DNA from: Serinicoccus kebangsaanensis
GTDB taxonomy: Bacteria > Actinomycetota > Actinomycetes > Actinomycetales > Dermatophilaceae
Reading direction: 5' to 3'
Length of the DNA: 64,000 nt
Assembly (NCBI RefSeq): GCF_008919445.1
Contig: NZ_VSLG01000002.1
Coordinates: 310,001 to 374,000, forward strand
The notes beneath the pieces are model-generated. The model saw nothing but the letters and a program-made list of their open reading frames with translations. It was not told where the DNA came from and did no database searches. Of this stretch, positions 59,301 through 64,000 are shown piece by piece; the first letter of the stretch is position 1; each line of letters begins with the position of its first letter. The position numbers and the translations under genes were made by a program.

Positions 59301-59792
59301 CAGCGGCAGCGTCAGCACCACGACGAGCGCGCTCCACGGGTCCACGACCAGCAGCGCGACGAGCGCCAGCCCGGGCACCACGGCGGCAGTGACGAGCGCG
59401 GGCAGGTAGCGGGAGACATACGGCTCCAGCGCCACCACCCCGTCGCCCGCGCGGGTGATCGCCACCTCCGTCGTGGGCCGCTGCTCGACCGGGCGGGACA
59501 GCCACCGACGCAGCACCGCCTCCCGCACCACGGCCACCACCCGCAGGCCCGCCCACCGCGCCACGGCCTCACCCACGCCGGCGAGCACCCCGCGCAGCAC
59601 CAGCAGCCCCACCAGCGCCGTGAGGTATGCCGTGAGCTCGGTCCCGCGGGCGACCGCACCGACGACCAGCGCGAGCACCACGGCCTGGGCGATCGCGATC
59701 GCACCAGAGGCCACACCGACGAGGGACAGCGCGGCCACCGGACCGCGGGTGGCGGGCAGGGCCCGCAGCAGCGCAGGGTCGAAGGGTCGCAC
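56340..59792 (-). CDS. cydDC: fused CydDC-type thiol reductant ABC exporter
   Basis: 1150 residues from GTG 59792, 8 bp after the cydB stop. The CydD half has a six-helix domain, Walker A GPSGAGKTTVL and signature LSAGQRARLAL. The CydC half has a second helix domain (GVALTATSGWLIVQAS), Walker A GPNGAGKSTAL and signature LSGGERARLAL. CydDC exports cysteine and glutathione and is needed to assemble cytochrome bd. The halves are fused in many actinobacteria. Residues about 560-573 in the linker are encoded by a palindromic repeat (58072-58113) that elsewhere is intergenic. Confidence 0.94.
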   Translation of the reverse strand: MRPFDPALLRALPATRGPVAALSLVGVASGAIAIAQAVVLALVVGAVARGTELTAYLTALVGLLVLRGVLAGVGEAVARWAGLRVVAVVREAVLRRWLSRPVEQRPTTEVAITRAGDGVVALEPYVSRYLPALVTAAVVPGLALVALLVVDPWSALVVVLTLPLLPVFAALIGLHTRDETRRRWRAMELLSGHFLDVMRGLPTLVAYGRARAQVDVVREVGERHRRASVATLRTAFLSTAALELLATISVAMVAVAVGLRLAHGGMDLVVGLTAILLAPEAYWPIRRVGAEFHNAADGAQVLEELSANGILTSPAAASPDRTGGQGPAGRADRRARRSDPGPTGEREARGARPSARGDGAIGLTGVRYAHLGRAQTLPEVTLSTPAGPGLTVLTGPSGAGKTTVLELLAGLRTPASGQVDAPPAHLATQRPLLLPGTVRDTIALAAPDATDAQLEQALEQVGLWTHLADRHGLDTRLGDDGLGLSAGQRARLALARALLSPAPLLLLDEPTAAVAADGIPLVHEVLLGLARERRVVVVTHDPLLMALADQRWDLDGGAGTVCHIGRQDDGCDTPSSHPDRDDQHQVPRPAGPGGRRGGLALACLLGGASVSCGVALTATSGWLIVQASTMPVVLTLLVAVVGVRAFGIFRPVLRYAERVVSHDVALADLARRRAGVFAALVPLTPARLGRGSKGALLGAMARDLDDVVDDQVRFTVPAWSAVVATAVGSVVAAWHLPVAGLAVAAGGTLAAAVAVLGYAVERLAQDAAVVALGRVQEQVTSWCADLLAVQAVTGRDGGHERLLGRLAALEAHQRRCEARLTRARAAGVTVAWAVVASTIAVVTGAAWSAQATGGLSSPYAALVALVPVALAETWVGLPEIAGARARARAAGRRVAAVLQQDPAVDAAGEAPLPPGPLSAALHHVSARWDPSSGAPTPPDLHPLDLTVEPGDRVHLTGPNGAGKSTALAVLARHLDPTGGAYRLAGSDGRTRPVQQVQLEQVRSLVALVDDEPHAFAGSVRANLALARRERPRDAELVEALEAVDLGAWLATLPEGLDTLVAGLSGGERARLALARALVSGRPLLLLDEPTAHLDDATAQRALGGLLERWGAERAVVLVGHGQPPVGTWRTQPVGCAAYPADGRAAAPLIG
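58072..58113. repeat. palindromic element, copy 2, inside cydDC
   Basis: GGTGTGTCACATC (58072-58084) and GATGTGACACACC (58101-58113) are perfect complements, with an inner GTCG/CGAC stem and a 6-nt loop. It is 13 bp per arm, longer than copy 1 at 42270-42301. It is translated in frame as part of the CydD-CydC linker. Confidence 0.88.
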
Positions 59793-59800
59793 GGGGCGGC

Positions 59801-60838
59801 TCAGCGCCCCGGGCGCTGCGGCTCCACCGCGGCGTGGTGCACCTCGGTCGGGATGTGGTGCCCGGAGATCCGTCTGCGGAAGGTCCAGTAGCTCCACGCC
59901 GTGTAGAGGAGCATGACCGGCGTGAAGACGAGGGCCACCACGGTCATGATCCCCAGCGTCTTGGCGGTCGAGCTGGCGTTGGTGGCGGTCAACGACCAGT
60001 CCGGGTCGAGGCTTGAGGGCATGACGTCGGGGAAGAGCGCGAGGAACAGCGACGTGGTGGCCAGCGCGATGGCGACGAAGGTCCCGGAGAAGGCCCAGCC
60101 CTCACGGCCGCGGGCGGCGAGCGCGAGCCCGCCGAGGAGCGCCGCGGCCGCCAGCCCCGCCGCCCACCAGGACAGCGGCGTGCCCGTCCGTCCGTGCAGG
60201 AGCGTCAGCCAGGCCACCGCGAGGACCGCCGCCACGACCCCCAGGCGGAGCGCCAGGGCCCGGGCGTCGTGCCGCAGCGCCCCGTCCGTCTTGAGCGCGA
60301 CGAAGAGCGCGCCGTGGGTGAGGAAGAGGGCGAGCGTGGTCAGCCCGCCGAGCAGCGCGACGGGGCCGAGGAGGTTCCAGAAGCCACCGGCATACTCCAT
60401 CTGCGCGTCGATCGGGACGCCGCTCACGATGTTGCTGAAGGCGATGCCCCACAGCACGGCCGGGAGCAGGGAACCGGCGACGACCATCGCGTCCATCCGC
60501 GCGCGCCAGGCGGGCGAGTCGACCTTGCCGCGGTACTCCAGCCCCACGCCGCGCAGGATCAGCCCGACGAGGATGAGCAGCAGCGGCAGGTAGAAGCCGG
60601 AGAAGAGGGTGGCGTACCAGTGCGGGAAGGCGGCGAAGATCGCCCCGCCGGCGGTGAGCAGCCAGACCTCGTTGCCGTCCCAGAACGGTCCGATCGCCGA
60701 GAGCATCTGCCGCTTGCGCGTCTCGTCCTTCCCCAGCACCGGCAGCAGCATCCCGACGCCGTAGTCGAAGCCCTCCAGGCAGAAGTACCCGACCCAGAGG
60801 ACGGCGATGAGGACGAACCAGATCGTGGTGAGCTCCAT
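59801..60838 (-). CDS. cydB: cytochrome bd oxidase subunit II
   Basis: 345 residues with eight or nine hydrophobic helices. TTIWFVLIAVLWVGYFCLEGFDYGVGMLLPVLGKDE at the start, GPFWDGNEVWLLTAGGAIFAAFPHWYATLFSGFYLPLLLIL, and FRRRI near the end are family hallmarks. AGGAG precedes ATG 60838. It lies 16 bp after cydA in the same operon. It completes the quinol oxidase with CydA, and CydDC follows. Confidence 0.97.
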   Translation of the reverse strand: MELTTIWFVLIAVLWVGYFCLEGFDYGVGMLLPVLGKDETRKRQMLSAIGPFWDGNEVWLLTAGGAIFAAFPHWYATLFSGFYLPLLLILVGLILRGVGLEYRGKVDSPAWRARMDAMVVAGSLLPAVLWGIAFSNIVSGVPIDAQMEYAGGFWNLLGPVALLGGLTTLALFLTHGALFVALKTDGALRHDARALALRLGVVAAVLAVAWLTLLHGRTGTPLSWWAAGLAAAALLGGLALAARGREGWAFSGTFVAIALATTSLFLALFPDVMPSSLDPDWSLTATNASSTAKTLGIMTVVALVFTPVMLLYTAWSYWTFRRRISGHHIPTEVHHAAVEPQRPGR

Positions 60839-60854
60839 GGTCACTCCTGTGGCG

Positions 60855-62333
60855 TCAGTAGGTGAAGACGAAGGCGTCGTCGTCGTCCCGGTCGGCGGGG
60901 TCGTAGGACGCGTCCTCGGGGACCTGCTCGGCACCGGCCCGGCCGTAGCGCAGCAGCAGCTTGACCTCGACCACGGCGAGCGCGCCGTAGAGCAGGGTGA
61001 AGACCACCATCGAGGTCAGCACCTCACCGGTCGTCGTCCCGGGGGAGACCCCCGTCCGGGTGGTCATCAGCCCCATCACCAGCCACGGCTGGCGGCCCAT
61101 CTCGGTGAAGATCCAGCCGAAGGAGTTGGCGAGCAGCGGCATGAAGAGCACGCTCCCCGCGGCCCAGCCCCAGAGCCGGTGCCGCAGCACCGGCCGGTCC
61201 TCCTCGCGGTCGTCGCGCGCCGTCGCCGAGCCGCGCAGCCGCCAGAGCACCGCGAGCGCGACCCCCATCGCGGCCAGACCGAGGCCGATCATCAGCCGGA
61301 AGCTCCAGTAGGTCACCGGGATCACCGGGCGGTAGTCCTCGGCCGCGGTGAGCTCGGCACCGGCATACGTCAGTTCGTAGCGCTCCTGGATGTGGTCGAT
61401 GCCCTCGACGGCGCCGTCGAGCGAGCCGGTCGCGAGGTAGGACAGCAGCTTGGGGACGGTGAGCGCCCACACCTCCTCGCGACCGTCGAGGGTGCCCACG
61501 GTGATGATCGAGAAGGGTGCGCCCTCGCCCTCGGGGACGTCCTCGTAGAGCCCCTCGGCCGCCGCCATCTTCATCGGCTGCACCTCGGTCATGATCTTGC
61601 CCTGGAGGTCCCCGGAGATCGCCGAGCCGGCGCCCGCCAGGAGCACGACGACCGCGCCGAGCCGGGCGGCCCGGCGATACATCGGTGCGTCGGTGCGCGG
61701 CGTGCCCGGTCGCCACAGGTGCCACAGCGCGAAGGCGAGCACGAAGGCGCCGCCGGTCATGTATGCCGCGGTGATGACGTGCGGGAAGGTCACCAGCTGC
61801 ACCGGGTTGGTGAGGACGGCGAGGAAGTCGGTGAGCTCGGCACGCCCGGTCTCGGGGTTGACGCGGTAGCCGACCGGGTTCTGCATGAAGGAGTTGGCGG
61901 CCAGGATGAAGTAGGAGGACAGCAGGGTGCCGATGTGCACCAGCCAGATCGCGGCCGCGTGCAGCTTCTCCGGGATGCGTCCCCACCCGAAGATCCACAG
62001 GCCCAGGAAGGTCGACTCGAGGAAGAACGCGAGCAGCGCCTCGATCGCCAGCGGCGCACCGAAGATGTCGCCGACGAAGCGGGAGTAGTCCGACCAGTTC
62101 ATCCCGAACTGGAACTCCTGCACGATGCCGGTGACCAGCCCGAGCGCGAAGTTGATCGTGAAGAGCTTGCCGAAGAACTTCGTCAGCCGTAGCCACCGGG
62201 TGTCGCGGGTGCGCATCCACTGCGTCTGCATGAGCGCGACGAGGAGGCTGAGCCCGATCGTGACGGGGACGAAGAAGTAGTGGTAGACGGTGGTGATGCC
62301 GAACTGCCAGCGGGCGAGATCCAGGGCCTCCAC
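60855..62333 (-). CDS. cydA: cytochrome bd oxidase subunit I
   Basis: 492 residues, nine helices. The haem b595 ligand His is in TTVYHYFFVPVTIGLS and the b558 His in VTFPHVITAAYMTGGAF. The Met ligand lies in the middle. The quinol loop is of the short type, with conserved Lys and Glu in EVQPMKMAAAEGLYED. The GRQPW motif is seen in TEMGRQPWLVMGLM. It oxidises quinol and reduces oxygen to water, important at low oxygen. First gene of cydA-cydB-cydDC. Its AT-rich promoter lies at 62361-62400. Confidence 0.97.
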   Translation of the reverse strand: MEALDLARWQFGITTVYHYFFVPVTIGLSLLVALMQTQWMRTRDTRWLRLTKFFGKLFTINFALGLVTGIVQEFQFGMNWSDYSRFVGDIFGAPLAIEALLAFFLESTFLGLWIFGWGRIPEKLHAAAIWLVHIGTLLSSYFILAANSFMQNPVGYRVNPETGRAELTDFLAVLTNPVQLVTFPHVITAAYMTGGAFVLAFALWHLWRPGTPRTDAPMYRRAARLGAVVVLLAGAGSAISGDLQGKIMTEVQPMKMAAAEGLYEDVPEGEGAPFSIITVGTLDGREEVWALTVPKLLSYLATGSLDGAVEGIDHIQERYELTYAGAELTAAEDYRPVIPVTYWSFRLMIGLGLAAMGVALAVLWRLRGSATARDDREEDRPVLRHRLWGWAAGSVLFMPLLANSFGWIFTEMGRQPWLVMGLMTTRTGVSPGTTTGEVLTSMVVFTLLYGALAVVEVKLLLRYGRAGAEQVPEDASYDPADRDDDDAFVFTY

Positions 62334-62360
62334 GGTGTGCCTCTCGTCGACGGAGAGCGT

Positions 62361-62400
62361 TAAAACTACGTTCCGTCGTAAATACTACTACACGTAGGGG
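62361..62400 (-). promoter_or_regulatory. cydA promoter with candidate BlaI box
   Basis: An AT-rich island in the otherwise GC-rich region. On the plus strand TACTACACGTAG (62386-62397) contains CTAC-AC-GTAG, resembling the TACA/TGTA dyad bound by BlaI-type repressors. TACG-N6-CGTA lies at 62367-62380. On the minus strand TAGTTT and TTTAAC could be -10 elements. Because blaI is the second gene upstream, control of cydA by it is plausible. Confidence 0.4.
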
Positions 62401-62419
62401 ATGGCGGTGGGTGGGTCGC

Positions 62420-63271
62420 TCAGCTCAGCGCGAGGACGGCGACGGCGCAGGGCACGGCGAGGACGGCCAGGGCGAGCACGGTCACCGCGATCCGGGTATG
62501 CACGGGCGCCGGCGGTCGGGCGAGCAGCCGGATCCGGGCGGTGACCTCGGCGGTCGCGGACGGGGCCATGCCCACCAGGGCCCGCGCGAGGTCGGTGTGG
62601 TCGGTGCGCTGCTCGGCGATCCGGTCGGCGAGCGCCTCGGCGAGCAGGTGCACCTCGGCGAGGGCCGAGGGGACCCGCAGCGGGCGGGGGACCGCCTCGT
62701 GCAGCACGGTGAAGAGCTCGAGCAGCAGGTCGTGCCGGGCGTCCAGATGCCCCTGCTCGTGGGCGAGCACCGCCCGCAGCTCGGCGTCGCCGAGCCGGTC
62801 CAGGGTGGCCTGGGTGAGCACGATGCGCCGGTCCCGTCCGGGCAGGCAGTAGGCGGTGGGGTTGCCCTGGGCGATCACCGCGACACCCGGGAGGGCGACG
62901 TCGCCCGCCGCTGCGGACGTGTCGTCCAGGCGTCGCCCGACCAGGTCGACCAGCTCCCGGTGCTCCTGCCGCCGGCGGCGCAGGTCGGTGCCGACCTGGT
63001 GGCCGGAGAGGAGCAGCCGGGCCACCATGAGGGCGGACAGGGCCAGGGCGAGGCCGAGCAGCAGCGGCTGGTCCAGCCCGGTGGTGCTCACCGCGACGGG
63101 TGCGGCGAGCAGCGCGCAGGCGACGCCAGCGACGCTGACCGCCTGCCAGAGCAGCAGGCCGGGCCCCGGCATCCGGCGCAGGGCGCGCCAGCGGGGCAGC
63201 AGGCGCGGTGCCCCCAGGGTGAGGGCCAGGGCCGCCAGGACCACCGACGCGGTCAGCACCGGCCCGGCCAT
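62420..63271 (-). CDS. M56-family membrane metallopeptidase (BlaR1/MecR1-like)
   Basis: 283 residues. Helices at the N-terminus (VLTASVVLAALALTLG and QAVSVAGVACALLAAPVAV) and the C-terminus flank a zinc protease domain with HExxH in LRAVLAHEQGHLDARHDLLLELF (about residue 170). It lacks the penicillin-binding sensor domain of BlaR1. Such short M56 proteins pair with BlaI repressors, which they inactivate by cleavage. It is 16 bp after the blaI-like gene. Sensed signal unknown. Confidence 0.92.
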   Translation of the reverse strand: MAGPVLTASVVLAALALTLGAPRLLPRWRALRRMPGPGLLLWQAVSVAGVACALLAAPVAVSTTGLDQPLLLGLALALSALMVARLLLSGHQVGTDLRRRRQEHRELVDLVGRRLDDTSAAAGDVALPGVAVIAQGNPTAYCLPGRDRRIVLTQATLDRLGDAELRAVLAHEQGHLDARHDLLLELFTVLHEAVPRPLRVPSALAEVHLLAEALADRIAEQRTDHTDLARALVGMAPSATAEVTARIRLLARPPAPVHTRIAVTVLALAVLAVPCAVAVLALS

Positions 63272-63287
63272 GGGGAGGGCTCCGGCG

Positions 63288-63674
63288 TCAGGCGCGGCGG
63301 CGCTCGACCTCGGCCAGGGCGGCGCGCAGGTCGTCGAGCTCGCCCGGGCTGGCGTCGTCGAGGAAGTGCAGCATGGCCGCCGTGCGGTCGGCCTTCACCG
63401 TGTCCAGCGCGGAGCGCAGGGCCGTGGCCGCGAGCTCCTCACGGCTGGCCGCCGCGGAGTAGCGCCAGGCCCGCCCGTCCCGGGTGCGGTCGGCGATCCC
63501 CTTCTTGGCCAACCGGTCCAGCACCGTCATCACCGTGGTGTAGGCGAGCTCCTTGTGCTGCCGCTGCTCCAGCTGGTCGATGACGTCCCGGACCGACAGG
63601 TCGGGGCCCTCGGACCAGAGGATCTCCATGACGACGCGCTCCAGGTCGCCCAGGGAGGTGCTGCGTAGCGGCAT
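63288..63674 (-). CDS. BlaI/MecI/CopY-family repressor
   Basis: 128 residues. The winged helix is STSLGDLERVVMEILWSEGPDLSVRDVIDQLEQRQHKELAYTTVMTVLDRLAKKGIADRTRDGRAWRYS, with the usual YTTVMT recognition helix. The C-terminal dimerisation helices are SREELAATALRSALDTVK and LDDLRAALAEVE. It pairs with the M56 protease in a two-gene operon. In mycobacteria the BlaI regulon extends beyond beta-lactamase to respiration genes, which fits the adjacent cyd operon (inference). TAGCCT on the minus strand just before the ATG suggests a leaderless start. Confidence 0.93.
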   Translation of the reverse strand: MPLRSTSLGDLERVVMEILWSEGPDLSVRDVIDQLEQRQHKELAYTTVMTVLDRLAKKGIADRTRDGRAWRYSAAASREELAATALRSALDTVKADRTAAMLHFLDDASPGELDDLRAALAEVERRRA

Positions 63675-63711
63675 ACCCGCAAGGCTACGCCCTGCCCCCG
63701 TCGGCCCACCC

Positions 63712-63860
63712 GACCGGCCGCACGGTCTGCGTCGACCGCCCGCACGCTTTGCGTCGACCGACCGCGCGGTTTGCGTCGACCGACCGCGCGGTTTGCGTCG
63801 ACCGGCCGCACGCTTTGCGTCGACCGGCCGCACGCTTTGCGTCGACCGGCCGCGCGGTAT
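63712..63860. repeat. 22-bp repeat array, direct units only (site 3)
   Basis: About seven direct units of the type CGACCGGCCGCACGCTTTGC plus GT, period 22 bp, between the blaI-like gene start and the galE stop. The last unit merges with GGTATGCC next to the stop codon (TCA 63865-63867). Same family as the arrays at 27121 and 32924, but without an inverted half. Confidence 0.88.
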
Positions 63861-63864
63861 GCCG

Positions 63865-64000
63865 TCAGTCCGGGTAGCCCTGCGGGTTCGCCTGCTGCCA
63901 CCGCCAGGTGTCCGCGCACATGTCCTCCACCGACCTCGTCGCGCGCCAGCCGAGCTCGGACTCGGCGAGCGCGGGGTCGGCATATGAGCTGGCGATGTCG
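63865..64000 (-). CDS. galE: UDP-glucose 4-epimerase, C-terminal fragment
   Basis: Only the last 44 or so residues lie in the window (the gene continues beyond position 64000). SYADPALAESELGWRATRSVEDMCADTWRWQQANPQGYPD is the typical GalE C-terminus (ADPxxAxxELGWxAxRxLexMcxDxWxWQxxNPxGY). GalE interconverts UDP-glucose and UDP-galactose with NAD. It ends in the flank of a 22-bp repeat array. Confidence 0.88.
   Translation of the reverse strand, partial: DIASSYADPALAESELGWRATRSVEDMCADTWRWQQANPQGYPD

Overview
The window is about 72 % GC by eye, densely coded on both strands, with short overlaps (ATGA, GTGA) inside operons, many GTG starts and several apparently leaderless genes. Rpf-type transglycosylase, CsoR, EXLDI protein, fused CydDC, DUF5926/DUF4446/DUF6394 genes and App1 phosphatase together point to an actinobacterium, most likely Micrococcales near Intrasporangiaceae/Ornithinimicrobiaceae (inference; no 16S or marker search was possible). 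No tRNA, rRNA, IS element or CRISPR array was seen.

Layout. 1-3776: the end of a CWB2 cell-wall-binding protein, then an overlapping operon of an unknown protein, a MauE/DoxX membrane protein, a MauD-like thioredoxin-fold protein, a Tat-exported Cys/Trp-rich protein and a polytopic membrane protein split by an in-frame TGA. 3787-18530: mostly single housekeeping genes (App1 phosphatase, Fpg/Nei glycosylase, HAD phosphatase plus rhodanese, AAA ATPase, AlkZ-like protein, LGFP-repeat protein, S51 peptidase, dienelactone hydrolase with divergent ArsR regulator, Rpf, lipoprotein, DUF427, DUF3806, K+ channel plus DUF6394, SprT). 18704-24351: sugar ABC importer (binding protein plus two permeases) followed by amylosucrase. 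24419-34143: MurE-like ligase, Lgt, a crotonase-family hydrolase, DUF5926, GT2, a membrane phosphatase-superfamily protein, DUF4446 and diacylglycerol kinase. 34181-45377: serS, a NarL-type two-component system beside an ABC-2 exporter, HAD phosphatase, TrmH-type methyltransferase, VOC protein, alpha/beta hydrolase, then an EXLDI regulator with a Drr-type ABC exporter. 45390-49997: putative immunity protein/DUF6194 pair, a double-MerR regulator and the copper module copA-copZ-csoR with a clear CsoR operator. 50156-56330: a large unknown membrane protein, purB-barstar-secreted RNase, and small unknown genes. 56340-64000: cydA-cydB-cydDC, preceded by a BlaI/M56 pair, and the end of galE.

The most unusual signal is not a gene. 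The octamer GGTATGCC (or GGCATACC) recurs about 37 times by hand count, and the 7-mer GTATGCC/GGCATAC about 59 times. It occurs in both orientations and in all three reading frames, and it forces rare synonymous codons (ATA, GCA, CAT, TAT). The density and lack of strand bias resemble a DNA-uptake-type or protein-binding genomic signature. There are also four families of intergenic repeats: 22-bp inverted arrays at gene ends, 32-bp tandem arrays, a dyad with a GATGTGAC arm, and a TTCGAC-type nested palindrome. One dyad copy is embedded in frame inside cydDC.

All names come from reading the translations and recognising motifs. Start sites were chosen from Shine-Dalgarno spacing, overlaps and promoter position.
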